Origin: Pirellulales bacterium
GTDB taxonomy: Bacteria; Planctomycetota; Planctomycetia; Pirellulales; JAEUIK01
Length of the DNA stretch: 64,000 nt
Reading direction: 5' to 3'
Assembly: GCA_019745975.1 (NCBI GenBank)
Contig: JAIESQ010000099.1
Coordinates: 1-64,000, forward strand
Position numbers and translations under genes: made by a program. Of this stretch, positions 55,182 to 64,000 are shown one piece after another. Positions within the stretch are counted from its first letter, which is position 1. Each line of letters starts with the position of its first letter. Below the pieces are notes generated by a model. That model did no database searches. It saw only the letters and a program-made list of their open reading frames with translations, and was not told where the DNA came from.

Positions 55182-56490
55182 TCAAGAATCTCGCGATTTA
55201 GTTTCTGCATAGGGCGCCAACTCGGGGATGAGTTCCCCTCCGGCAGGGACCTGCAGGTTCGCCCCTTGGAAGTCGTCGTCGGCCGGCTCGAAGCGGCCGC
55301 CCAAATGCTTGTGCAGAAATTGCTCGGCGACCGCCCAGAAGCTGATCCAGCTTTGCGGTTGAAGATAGTCGTGTCCCTCGTCGGGGTAGACGAGATAGGT
55401 CACGTCCTTGCCATGCTTCTCGAGTGCCGACACGAAAAGATCGGATTGCTGCTTGGGGCACACGACATCTTTAGCGCCGTGCGTCACCAAGAGCGGGCTC
55501 GTCACGCGCTCGGCGGAGTGCAGCGGCGACTGGCGGCGCAACAGCTCGAGCCCGTCGGGAGTTCGGGGATCTCCCAAGCGCAGCGCTGTGTCGCGCCACA
55601 ACGGGATCACGCGGCGCGCAAACAGCTCCAGGTCCGACAGCCCATACATGGCCACCCCGCAGGCAAATTCGTCCGGATAGAAGGCCAGCGTGGCAAACGC
55701 TGAGAACCCACCGAAGGACCAGCCCCAGATGCCGACTTTCTCCGGTTGGGCGATGTGCTGGTCGACGGCCCAGTGGGCCAGATCGACGAGGTCTTGCTGC
55801 GATTTTCCCCCCCCACTCGCGCCAGCCTTGCTCCAGGAACGACTTGCCAAAACCTCCGGCGCCGCGAAACTCGACGCGCAGCGCCGCGTAGCCGCGATTC
55901 GCCAACAGTTGCAGGCAGCGGTTGGTAAGCCAACTGTCCCACGGGTAGGCCGCGTCGGGACCACCGTGGACGTACAAGAGCGTCGGCAGCGGCGCGTCGG
56001 GCAAGCCATCGTCGTTGGCGTCGGCTCCCGGCGGCAAATAGAGATGGCAGGGCAGCCGCAGGCCGTCGCGCGTGGTGGCCACATGAGCGCACCGCTTGGC
56101 CAGCGGAAATCGATCGAGCGCGCGGAATGTCGAAAAGAGCGGCTCGACGGTTCGCCCAGCCCGCTGGTACACGTGAAATCGCACTGGACCGCCGTCGAGG
56201 GGAGCGACCAGCCACGCGCGATCTTGCGCGCTGATCGCGATCGAGCCCACCGGTCCGCCGAAGTGTTTTTCGAGCAGCGCAAAGTCGTCCCGCACCGTCT
56301 CGTCGATTACGTAGCGGCGGAGGCGGTCGAATTGGGCGGTGGCGGCCAGCGCACGACCCGTCACCCGATCGACAACTGCGATGGGACGGATATCGGCATC
56401 GGCGTCGGTGGCCGGGACAGTTTCGCGCCCGGTCGCCAGCTCAACGGCCAGCAGTGCCGACTTGTCGTAGCGCCGTCCCAAGTGCGGGAG
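55182..56490 (-). pseudogene. S9-family (prolyl oligopeptidase-like) peptidase, 5'-truncated and frameshifted
   Basis: The C-terminal catalytic domain is clear: WGWSFGGFSAFATLA holds the Ser, VTHGAKDVVCP the Asp and DEGHDY the His. Upstream, in another frame, YLPPGADANDDGLPD, LLYVHGGPDAAYPWD and YAALRVEFRGAGGFGKSFLEQGW continue the same domain. The frame changes at an 8-base G run (minus strand; 55807-55814): with one G less the text reads WREWGGKSQQDLVD, as expected. The N-terminal beta-propeller fades at about 56490, leaving the gene without its 5' end. Confidence 0.82.
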
Positions 56491-58905
56491 TTGTGGCGGC
56501 AGCACGCATCGTCGCCTGCGGACGCCTCGATTCGAGAACAGCTTTTGGCCACGCCCTCCGCGCTCGACGTGCTGATTGCCCTGCTTTATGACGATCGCCT
56601 GGCGAAGTCTGGCGCCTGGCCAGCAACGGACCAGGAACGCACCCAACTTCGCAGAGTCGCCACCGCGCTGCTTGAAACGAGTTGGCCCTTGGAGGATGTG
56701 AGGTCCGCCGCGCGCAAGAACATCCAACTGCTAAGCCGCATCGAAACGATTCCCCTTCGCTGGGATGAGCGGCCGATCGCGCCCTTGCTGGCGAGTTTGC
56801 GGCACAGCCTGGACCCCGTGGATCGAGAACTCCTGAGTTGGTTTGCCGAATCGGCGAAGGATTCACCGGCCGAGCTTGCCTTGCAATTGATGCCCAACGG
56901 TTTTCGTGACAGGGCCCGCGATTCAATGACGGCGGACTGGAAAACCCTGCCGGAGCACGACTACGTGCCGACCTATTACAAGTGTCTCGATCCCGATCGC
57001 CCCAAGACGCTGCTTCAAGCGGCGTATCTCTTGCCACGGGGGAGGAAAACTACAGAGGCACTCGAGCAACTGCTCGCGGGGCCGCTCAAGTCGGAGACGC
57101 GGCACAGCCTGTGCAGTTCTTTGCTTCATTTCAACAAGAAGGCGCGGGAGTACTTCGTCGAGCTGCTTTCGCATGAGGACGAAGCGCTGTTTCAAGAGGC
57201 CGCCAATCAGCTAGCGGTCAGTATGGGCTACGGCGACGATTTCCCGCTGGTTCCACGCCTGAAACGGATCCTTGACGGAGAGGATCAAGCCCGACGCCAG
57301 TTTTTGCTCAGGCGGATGGGCAACTTGCGCGGGCCCGGCGCGGGGCCGATTGCCGAGTTGCTGGCGACTCACCTGTTGGCCGACGACTGGCGCGAGCGCG
57401 GACTGGCGGCCGAGGCCCTGTTGCGCTTGGAGCATGGGGGGCCCTCTAGTTATGCAGCGACCCCGGTGCTGCGTAAAGTTGGCGAGAAATCGGCGGATCC
57501 GCGGATTCAGAAGTTGTGCCGGCAGTTGCTCGAGGCGCCAAATCAAACGCTCAAAGAGTTAAGTGGGCAACTCCAGGCGCCGCCGCCATCGCCTGGGCCT
57601 GTCGTGACGGCTCATCAGCGCGCCGAGCTCACCAAGACATGGCGCGAGTTGTCTGGGCAAAGCTCACCAGCGGCTCGCGAACAAGATGCTGCAGCGAAGG
57701 ACCGATTGCTACGCGCCGGCGAAGCTGCGCTGGAAGTGATGTTGGACCTGGTGTACGGAAGTTGCCCGGAGCTGAGCGACGAACAGTTCGCGGAGCTCCT
57801 CCAGCAGCTTGGCGCGGACGAGTTTGCCAAACGCGAAGCCGCCAGCGCCGAGCTGCAGGCGGCCGGAGAAAACGTCAGGACGAGATTGGAAAAAAACCTC
57901 AATCACGACGATCCTGAGGTGCGGAAGCGGATTTCCCGGCTGCTGGTGCAACTGAGCGATTCCAAATTGGCCGAGCACGATTTGGATCGGCTCCGGCGGG
58001 CGGCGACCGACATGCTGATTCGCGATTGGCCGCTGGATCAGCAGCGCCAAGTAACGAAGCGCCGGCTGCAATGCCTCGCCAAGATCAAAACTGTGCCGCA
58101 CGTTGTGATGTCACGGCCTGCCCAGGTGCTGTTCGCCAGCCTGAGGTATAGCGAGATTCCCGCGGATCGAGAGCTCTTGGCCGAAGTGATCCTGAAGGCC
58201 GAACCGGGCGCGGCTGAGATGTGCATGCTCGTCATGCGCAACGGCATCGACAACTGGTCGGACGTTGACATGTATTCCGACTGGCGGCGCGTGCCCTATT
58301 ACGACTACGAAGAGGTCAACTGGCGGTTCCTGGACCCAACCCAGCCAGACCTTTTTCAGACTGCGCTCTACCACATTCAGGACAAGGAGCAACTTGCCAG
58401 CAAACTTCGCGAGTTCTTGAAGCAACCGTTGACCGCGGAGATCCAAGAGATCGTCCATGGGTACTTATGGCATTGGCATGGCGATGCCGCTTCCGCCGAA
58501 TATTACGCCGCCAAGTTGCGCAGCGAGGACGAACAGGAGTTCGAGACAGGGCTGAATCGCCTCACGGATTCGCACCACTCCTATCGCGGCAAGCTCGTGA
58601 TCCCCATGCTCTTGCCCTTGCTTCAGGGGGATGACGATGGGCGGCGATTGCGCGTGCTCGAGGAATTGAAAGGCTACCTTGGCGCGGACAGTGTGACTTT
58701 GGCCGCCGACACGGCTGCCCCATTTTTGGCGAGTCGCTACTCCGATGAACGCGAGGCGGCGAAGAAGGTATTGCTCCGCTTACAGAACACTGGTTGGGTG
58801 GACGTTCTGCAGCGCATCGCCGAGAAAGGCGCGAGCGAGCCGGTGCGCGGCGCGGCTGCTGCTTTGCGGCGCGATTGGTCTTCATCGAAAGAGAAGAAAA
58901 ACTGA
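56485..58905 (+). pseudogene. 5'-truncated HEAT-like protein with internal duplication
   Basis: From about 56485 the plus frame is protein-like for about 800 residues. It is built of two roughly 330-residue copies: SWPLEDVRSAARKNIQLLSRI and DWPLDQQRQVTKRRLQCLAKI start matching blocks, and each later has YYKCLDPDRPKTLLQ or VNWRFLDPTQPDLFQ. Between them lies a planctomycete-type LGADEFAKREAASAEL segment. There is no start codon at the junction, and the ORF reads back antisense through the S9 gene to 55690. The real 5' end seems lost. If translated from that upstream start it would be a chimera. Confidence 0.65.
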
Positions 58906-59082
58906 AGTAAGGCGCTCGTCGACGAAAACGACACCTGCGAGCGTCGCAGGCTTTGGCGCCTGTTGACGAGAAAGTAGAGAGTGGAACGGATACCGTGTCC
59001 CGCGTCCGCACGTGGCCGGGTGTCGTAATCTCGACCGTCAAACTGCTTGTGGCGAATCCGGCCGCCTAGATGATCTCGCCGT

Positions 59083-60543
59083 TCATCTCGCGGGTTCGAA
59101 CCGATTCCAGTGCGAGGGACCATAGGTCCAAATCGCGCCATCCTGTCCAAATCCGACGCCGTGAGTCGTTCCGCTCCCTGCATTCGTCGGTGCATCGAGG
59201 AGCACGCTCCCATCGGCGACATTCCAAGCCTTAACTTGTGAGGTCGCAACTAACCCCCCTAGGTTCATCTCCAATCCGGCCAATTCGGCGCCGTCGCGGC
59301 GGAAGGCGATATGGCGGTACCCGCCGCCCGGGGACCTCCAGATATCTTGCAATGTCAAACTGTCCAAGAGGGTGACCTCCTTGGGTGTACTTGCAGCCGC
59401 GTGCTTTCCATCCGGGCTGAGAACGAGTTGGTTGCACGCGATTTTTCGACTCCCTACCAGCGATCCATCGGCTACTCGATAGACCGCGGTTCGCGGCCGG
59501 TCTGGCCCAACGGTGCCGGTGGTGGTGCGGCCGGTAAAGACGGTATAGACCAGGCTTCCGTCAGGTGACAGCGACAACTGTTCGGCGAACTCCGCGATTC
59601 GGCAGATCACGTCTTTTTTTGTCACATCCCAGACGGTGATCTGATTGGCCTTGGGCGCGAACGTGGCAAGTCGCTGAGAGTCGCGCGACCAAGCAACTCG
59701 TTCAATCACGGGACCACAGTTGTCATGCACGAGTTCGGTCAAGTCCTGTCCGGACTCCAGGTCACGTACGATTACAATTCCGCTCGGCCCGGATGGCCCC
59801 CTTTGTTCGATCGCGAATACGCTCGCCATGCTCCCATCGGGGCTTGGGCTATAGGCCAGCACGAGCTCGTGCCGATCGTATGCCGTGTCGCCGTCGCGGT
59901 CCTCGCCGACTTTCATTCCAGCCAACGGTTCGGTTGTAACCGTCCAACAGTGCATCAACTCGTGCGGAGGCGCGCCCCGCCACACCGCCAAGCCGCGTTC
60001 GTTGCTGCAGATCGTGCGTCGGCCATCCGCGCTCGTCACCACACTCCACGAGCGCGAGTTCGGCATTGCCGATGGTAACGCAAGAACGCTGTTGGGAGGA
60101 TCGTTGGGAGCGGGCCCGATATGCAGCTCCGAGCCGACAACGCGGAACCAATTGCCGTCACTTGTAAATCCAGTACCCACGGCCACAGAAACGGGCCGCT
60201 GTCCACCCAACTTGAATTCCCCCGGCAGCCTCCATTCGCCGGCTGCTCGATAGCGAATGTCGCGCTGTTCTCTGGGGAGTAAGTAGATCGCCAGGGCGAG
60301 TGCCGCGCCCAGTAGCGTGCACCACAACCATGGCTTTGGCAGAGTGCACAGAATGCTTGCGCTCACCGCATTCTCGATCGTCGTTGGCGAGGTGCCTGTC
60401 AGCCGAAACTCCTCACCCGCCGTCCTATTTGAACCATGCGATTCAGGACGTGCCAGGGAGTTCAAAGGGCGGGTGGAAAGAAACCGGTTCGCGGGGACCT
60501 CAAAATTGAACTTCGGTCTCTCGGCGTAACGCTCGTCACGCAA
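59083..60543 (-). CDS. membrane-anchored WD40-like beta-propeller protein
   Basis: The 486-residue frame has one membrane segment (about 70-88, WLWCTLLGAALALAIYLL) after a cytoplasmic-looking N-terminus, then an outer beta-propeller. Blades are seen in VAWSRDSQRLATFAP, ITVWDVTKKDVICRI, LSLSPDGSLVYTVF and LVLSPDGKHAAAST. The start is TTG 60543 in the track, and a later start is possible. No enzyme motif is present. It may be a sensor or scaffold. The gene seems isolated, with a hairpin just upstream. Confidence 0.65.
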   Translation of the reverse strand: MRDERYAERPKFNFEVPANRFLSTRPLNSLARPESHGSNRTAGEEFRLTGTSPTTIENAVSASILCTLPKPWLWCTLLGAALALAIYLLPREQRDIRYRAAGEWRLPGEFKLGGQRPVSVAVGTGFTSDGNWFRVVGSELHIGPAPNDPPNSVLALPSAMPNSRSWSVVTSADGRRTICSNERGLAVWRGAPPHELMHCWTVTTEPLAGMKVGEDRDGDTAYDRHELVLAYSPSPDGSMASVFAIEQRGPSGPSGIVIVRDLESGQDLTELVHDNCGPVIERVAWSRDSQRLATFAPKANQITVWDVTKKDVICRIAEFAEQLSLSPDGSLVYTVFTGRTTTGTVGPDRPRTAVYRVADGSLVGSRKIACNQLVLSPDGKHAAASTPKEVTLLDSLTLQDIWRSPGGGYRHIAFRRDGAELAGLEMNLGGLVATSQVKAWNVADGSVLLDAPTNAGSGTTHGVGFGQDGAIWTYGPSHWNRFEPAR

Positions 60544-60550
60544 ATACGAA

Positions 60551-60578
60551 AGCCCTTCGACGTTTTGGCCGAAGGGCT
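60551..60578 (-). terminator. rho-independent-like hairpin after the 4Fe-4S gene
   Basis: AGCCCTTCG (60551-60559) pairs with CGAAGGGCT (60570-60578) around a 10-base loop. A T-rich CTTTCGTATTT follows on the minus strand. It lies 250 bases downstream of the 4Fe-4S gene stop. A hairpin with the same stem is at 63890-63915. Confidence 0.55.
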
Positions 60579-60826
60579 CGTTTCGAAAGATCGTCGGGGC
60601 AACTGGACACGGTTAGAACTTTTTATCGCCGGCGTCCGGGGCTGGGAAGCCGGGTTGCGGCGGCGAATTGGACTACAAAACCAATCAGGGTAGGTGGTTA
60701 CGCTACTGCGGGGCATCGCGAGCTACTCTTGGAACCGTTCCCGCAAGGCAGCTCCGCCTCGCACGTGGTTGCGCGTCGCTCCTCGACTCCGGCAATATTG
60801 AGAGCCGGGCACTGTGTGAAAATCAG

Positions 60827-62164
60827 TTACTGGGGAAAGCACTTTCCGAACGCCACCAGGAGTTTGAGTGGGCCATCGAGCCGAATCTTCCGCCGCAGCA
60901 GAGCCCACATCACGTTTTTCTCCTTCCGCAGAAAGCCGATCCAGGTTTTCGAGTCGGCGGTAACGTGCAGATCGGGCTGGCCGACATGTCCCTCGTTCAC
61001 GCTGAGCTTCTGTTCCTGAATCACGACAGTTGCCTGCCGCTGTTCATGGCCGGTGAAGGTGAAGTGGAAGGTGGCGTTCAATCCCGCCGACTTGCCTGGC
61101 TGGAAGACGTTTGGCATTCTTCTAAGGAAAATCTCGATGGTGTTCGGCCGCAGGGTGTTGCCGACGTGCTTGATCTTTTTGTGAGGAAATCGTTTGGCGA
61201 CATGATCCTCGGCATCAGAGTTCCTGGCGACGTAAATCGTCTCTTCCTTCTCTTGAAGGGGCCGCACGACATCCTTGAGATGTGCCTTCCGATCAGCGAG
61301 GAACGGTCCAATAACGTCTCCTCCGGCCGGACAGACCGCCAGACAGTACGCGGCCTTATAGTTCGCCCCGTAGGATAGACTCTGCCACATCGAGGCCGAC
61401 TCCGCATCGCTGACCCGACTGCGGTAGTCGCGGGCGCTGCTGCTGTCGGCCACCTGCTCGACCCAATCGGTGAAGCCGCCCATGAACTCCCGGTAGTTGT
61501 GGGTGTAGCACGCCGAGAAATTGAAATCCCCTTCCGGCGAGATGGCCCCCACAGGACATGCGGCCACGCACAGTTTGCATTCCAGACAAGGGTTGTAGTT
61601 GATCGGCTGGCTGGACTCTGAAACCTCGGCATCGAGCAGGATGGTTCCCAACAGGATGAAATTGCCGAACTTCTCATGGATCACGTTGCGGTGAATGCCC
61701 ATCATTCCCAGCCCAGCCGCCACCGCGACCGGTTTATGCGACACAACCCAGACCTTGCCGGGGAACCGGCCCATCTCCATCGGGAAGCCCATCGCGGGGT
61801 TCATGGCTCGGATTCCCCGGTCTTCCAGAGTCTGAACCACGCTTCGCGCAATGTCATTGACTTCCTCCCCGCTATGGTGGAATTCGAGGTTGGCGACCGA
61901 GCGAGCCGGTGATCGAATGGCCTCTCGATTCATGCGAACCACGAAACTGATCAGTGTCTTGGCGTGGGGGAACGCCTTGAGGATGTCTTCCCGCTGGTCG
62001 TCGAGAGCGGGTCTGCCGATCTCGACAAACCCCACGTCATCAGCACCGGCATCGAGGACCAGTTGCTTCAGCCAACCGGCATCCAGCAACTCCTTCTTGG
62101 GCGGAACAGAAGGTGCGGTCTTGAGGCGAATCCGCTGCACAGTCGGGTGATCTTCCAGTTTCAT
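60827..62164 (-). CDS. QueG-like 4Fe-4S protein with C-terminal SCP2-like domain
   Basis: Starting at ATG 62164 gives 445 residues. The N-terminal part has ADDVGFVEIGRPAL and GLGMMGIHRNVIHEKFGNFILLGTIL, as in epoxyqueuosine reductase/reductive dehalogenase-type proteins. The ferredoxin-like cluster CLECKLCVAACPVGAI is complete; a second set (CLAVCP) is reduced. The last 100 residues (FHFTFTGHEQRQATVVIQEQ, ADSKTWIGFLRKEKN) are an SCP2 sterol/lipid-carrier-like domain. The fusion suggests redox chemistry on a hydrophobic substrate. An MarR-type palindrome lies 13-24 bases upstream of its start. Confidence 0.82.
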   Translation of the reverse strand: MKLEDHPTVQRIRLKTAPSVPPKKELLDAGWLKQLVLDAGADDVGFVEIGRPALDDQREDILKAFPHAKTLISFVVRMNREAIRSPARSVANLEFHHSGEEVNDIARSVVQTLEDRGIRAMNPAMGFPMEMGRFPGKVWVVSHKPVAVAAGLGMMGIHRNVIHEKFGNFILLGTILLDAEVSESSQPINYNPCLECKLCVAACPVGAISPEGDFNFSACYTHNYREFMGGFTDWVEQVADSSSARDYRSRVSDAESASMWQSLSYGANYKAAYCLAVCPAGGDVIGPFLADRKAHLKDVVRPLQEKEETIYVARNSDAEDHVAKRFPHKKIKHVGNTLRPNTIEIFLRRMPNVFQPGKSAGLNATFHFTFTGHEQRQATVVIQEQKLSVNEGHVGQPDLHVTADSKTWIGFLRKEKNVMWALLRRKIRLDGPLKLLVAFGKCFPQ

Positions 62165-62176
62165 GGCGGCCTCTAT

Positions 62177-62188
62177 TTGTATATACAA
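62177..62188. promoter_or_regulatory. TTGTATATACAA palindrome upstream of the 4Fe-4S gene
   Basis: This perfect 12-bp palindrome is 13-24 bases ahead of the ATG, in an AT-rich gap between the SDR and 4Fe-4S genes. A similar TTGTATATGCAC is upstream of marR (63607-63618). It is a candidate operator for the cluster's MarR protein. Confidence 0.55.
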
Positions 62189-62236
62189 TTACATGGATAA
62201 AAAAAGACTCTGCCAAGGAACAGCAGACAGTTCGCT

Positions 62237-63022
62237 TCATCCATTCATCGTTTGCGACATAACGGCCTGGTGCAGCCATCGGGGCGTTGCCCAAGTAAAG
62301 ATCACGATGGCCTTGTTGGCCCAACCTGGGACGACGCTCACGCGTCCTGCCCGCAACGCTCGGATACCGGCGCGCACCACGGGTGCTGGCTTCATCATCA
62401 CGCGCCGCAACAGGGTCGTGAGTTTCTGCTGTGCGGCCTGTGCGAATCCGGTGTCCGACATGCCGGGACAAAGCGCGGTGACCGTAATGCCGTCGCGCTT
62501 GAGTTCGCGGTGCAGGGCTTCAGCCAGGCGCAAGACGTAGGCTTTGGCGGCGGAATAGACGGCGAGGTTCTCGACGACTTGGTAGGCCAACAGACTGGCG
62601 ACGAGCAGAATCTTGCCGCGCTTCCGCATCCGCATGGACTGCGCAAAAACGTGGGTGACGGCGGTCAGGCTCGCGACGTCCAGTTGCACCATCGACAGCA
62701 CCGCGTCGAGCGGAGCATCCGCAAACGGACCTTGCAGTCCGTGGCCAGCGTTGTTGATCAGGATGTCGATTTCAAGTCCTCGGGCATGGAGCCGCTGATG
62801 CAATCGAATGACAGCCGCGATATCTGAGAGATCGACTTGCTCAACAACGACCTCGATGTGGAACTGCTGGCGAAGTTCCACGGCGAGTTTTTGCAACCGA
62901 TCGAGGCGGCGCGCCACCAGCACCAGCGAATGCCCCTGCGCGGCATATTGGCGGGCGAACTCTTCGCCGAAGCCACTCGATGCGCCCGTGATGAGCACCC
63001 AAGATTTGTCTGGCGTATCCAT
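62237..63022 (-). CDS. short-chain dehydrogenase/reductase (SDR)
   Basis: ATG 63022 (GGGAG at 9 bases) gives 261 residues. The classical SDR marks are TGASSGFGEEFARQYA, DILINNAGHGLQG, a Ser region (ILLVASLLAY) and YSAAKAYVLRLAEAL with the catalytic Tyr and Lys. The C-terminal WANKAIVIFTWATPRW is hydrophobic and may touch the membrane. It is an NAD(P)H-linked oxidoreductase of unknown substrate, between marR and the 4Fe-4S gene on the same strand. Confidence 0.92.
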   Translation of the reverse strand: MDTPDKSWVLITGASSGFGEEFARQYAAQGHSLVLVARRLDRLQKLAVELRQQFHIEVVVEQVDLSDIAAVIRLHQRLHARGLEIDILINNAGHGLQGPFADAPLDAVLSMVQLDVASLTAVTHVFAQSMRMRKRGKILLVASLLAYQVVENLAVYSAAKAYVLRLAEALHRELKRDGITVTALCPGMSDTGFAQAAQQKLTTLLRRVMMKPAPVVRAGIRALRAGRVSVVPGWANKAIVIFTWATPRWLHQAVMSQTMNG

Positions 63023-63130
63023 TTCGTTCATCTCCCAAGAGGCGACGCCGGCGACCAATTTGTCGGCATTGGATCGCGTTGTTTGTTTGATCGGTCAATG
63101 ATGCACCGCCGAATTGCTCGATTGGTTGGT

Positions 63131-63586
63131 TTACCCAGTCAGGGTACTTTCGTTGACTCGCTTCAAGGTTTGGTTCAACTGCCGTGCAAACCCATCGCCA
63201 AGAGCCTTCTTGACCTGCTGTTGCGCTTCGCTCCAGCACGGAATCGCCTTTTCCAGCAGCTTGCGTCCCTGCGGCGTCAGGCGAAACGGCTGCGAGCGGC
63301 CGTCCTCGTCGGGCACCACTTCCAACCAGCCACGAGCCTTCATTCGTTCGACGTTGCGGCTGAGGGTCGAGACATCGAGATGCAGATGTTCGCAAACATC
63401 AACGGGACGAGCCGTTCCCATCTTGGCGGCGGCGACCAGAATGTTCATCTGGCTCACTTTCAGATCGAGCGTCCGCAGGGCGTCGTCGTAGATGTTCGTG
63501 ACAATGCGATTCAGCATGCGGAGTCGAACGGCAACGCACTCGCTGGCGACCTTGTCAATCATCGTGTGCATATACTCGGCTCCCAC
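63131..63586 (-). CDS. MarR family transcriptional regulator of the SDR/4Fe-4S cluster
   Basis: GTG 63586 with GAGGAG upstream gives 151 residues. The winged helix is clear: LRTLDLKVSQMNILVAAAKMG, then DVCEHLHLDVSTLSRNVERMKARGWLE as the recognition part and VVPDEDGRSQPFRLTPQG as the wing. The track's longer frame to 63880 passes through non-protein-like sequence. A TTGTATATGCAC site 21-32 bases ahead and its palindromic relative before the 4Fe-4S gene suggest control of both. Confidence 0.9.
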   Translation of the reverse strand: MGAEYMHTMIDKVASECVAVRLRMLNRIVTNIYDDALRTLDLKVSQMNILVAAAKMGTARPVDVCEHLHLDVSTLSRNVERMKARGWLEVVPDEDGRSQPFRLTPQGRKLLEKAIPCWSEAQQQVKKALGDGFARQLNQTLKRVNESTLTG

Positions 63587-63606
63587 GTCACGTCTCCTCA
63601 ATATTA

Positions 63607-63618
63607 TTGTATATGCAC
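63607..63618. promoter_or_regulatory. TTGTATATGCAC site upstream of marR
   Basis: This imperfect palindrome matches the first 8 bases of the TTGTATATACAA site at 62177, and is 21-32 bases ahead of the marR start, in an AT-rich stretch. It probably mediates autoregulation. Confidence 0.45.
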
Positions 63619-63752
63619 ATTTATGCGGGTCAAGAGGCGAGCCCGTGATCTCTCCAGAGGGAATCCGAATCCGGGCGAGCCCCGTCGGGGGGAATCGGTC
63701 GCGGATTCGTATCGTAAGCCTGCCGCGTAATGGCTCAGTGATCTGCCGTTGA

Positions 63753-64000
63753 TGCTGGCGACGGGATTTGAACCGCGCATCGTGCAGCGCCCAAAGAGGT
63801 TGCGTCAATGGGTCGGGAACGTCGGACCATGATGCAGCGCTATTTGAACACGATCTGCTAGGAGCATCCCCCTTCCCCACAAAGAGAACGCCCTTCGACG
63901 CAAGCGCCGAAGGGCTCGTTTTTGAGAGCAGTCGCGGCGACAGGACGCGAGCCTCCGCGGGTGCGGATAACAGGCGCGTGCCGTGCCATCAGGAAATATC
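63753..64000 (-). other. tRNA-like fragments at the right edge (not an intact tRNA)
   Basis: CTGGCGACGGGATTTGAACC (63753-63772) reads on the minus strand as a tRNA TpsiC arm and acceptor end, but its 5' stem half is wrong. From 63932 to the window end the minus strand has CCTGTTAT and a GGAGG/CCTGT T-arm-like pair, with changed loop bases. It could be a degenerate or unusual tRNA cut by the window edge. No functional call is made. Confidence 0.25.
63890..63915. terminator. rho-independent-like hairpin with T-run
   Basis: GCCCTTCG (63890-63897) pairs with CGAAGGGC (63908-63914 region), and CTCGTTTTT follows on the plus strand. The same stem and CGAAGGGCTCGTTT context occur at 60551-60584, so this may be a reused terminator cassette. 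Confidence 0.5.

Noticed and set aside
55690-56480. First 260 codons of the 1071-residue plus ORF
   Set aside because: Antisense to the S9 peptidase catalytic domain.
60462-60716. 84-residue minus ORF
   Set aside because: It runs through the terminator hairpin and has no recognisable fold.

Overview
The window looks like a chromosomal piece of a GC-rich planctomycete, probably Pirellulales-like. This rests on family content rather than any rRNA: paired DUF1549/DUF1553 and DUF1501 proteins, two ECF sigma factors next to kinase or WD40 genes, two unusual Ser/Thr kinases, an ALERRDLL-type N-terminal motif on a giant secreted protein, a PEP-CTERM protein, Gfo/Idh/MocA and HEAT proteins, and many short palindromic dispersed repeats. 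No rRNA gene, intact tRNA, CRISPR array, prophage or complete insertion sequence was seen.

Left part (1-16 kb): a 103-bp tandem repeat, an XRE-type regulator, a zinc-ribbon protein, an ECF sigma factor translationally coupled to a transmembrane kinase with an extracytoplasmic sensor, a three-gene minus-strand cassette headed by a TIGR04255-like protein and lying beside a decapitated sulfatase, then DUF1501 and DUF1553/DUF1501 genes, a YqjD/YqjE-like membrane-protein operon, an orphan addiction-module protein, a DUF1990 protein and a GH5-like secreted hydrolase.

Middle part (16-31 kb): a DoxX/pirin/MarR cluster with shared operator-like palindromes, an RhlE-like DEAD-box helicase, a membrane protein, a 1099-residue secreted glycan-active protein (DUF4832-like, PKD-like, repeat region, GH16), a kinase fused to a UrtA/AmiC-like periplasmic ligand-binding domain, a bestrophin-like channel and two secreted proteins.

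Central-right part (31-49 kb): a dabB-dabA inorganic-carbon transporter operon with an unknown third gene and a divergent winged-helix regulator flanked by palindromes, dps, an ECF sigma factor overlapping a WD40-only protein, a 1.5-kb non-coding tract with repeats and paired promoter-like motifs, DUF2252, a basic low-complexity protein, a DUF4105 protein, a PEP-CTERM gene broken by one in-frame TAG, and a stress-type block of phosphoenolpyruvate synthase, an HPF/RaiA-cold-shock fusion and DUF2267.

Right part (49-64 kb): a coiled-coil protein, a Gfo/Idh/MocA oxidoreductase plus HEAT-repeat protein, a CTP-synthase-related glutaminase-like protein, a cluster of dispersed repeats, a frameshifted and 5'-truncated S9 peptidase butted head to head against a 5'-truncated HEAT-like gene, a membrane-anchored WD40-like protein, and a MarR/SDR/4Fe-4S-SCP2 cluster with TTGTATATACAA-type sites. 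All coordinates and starts come from reading the sequence and the ORF track. Family names come from motif recognition, with no database search.
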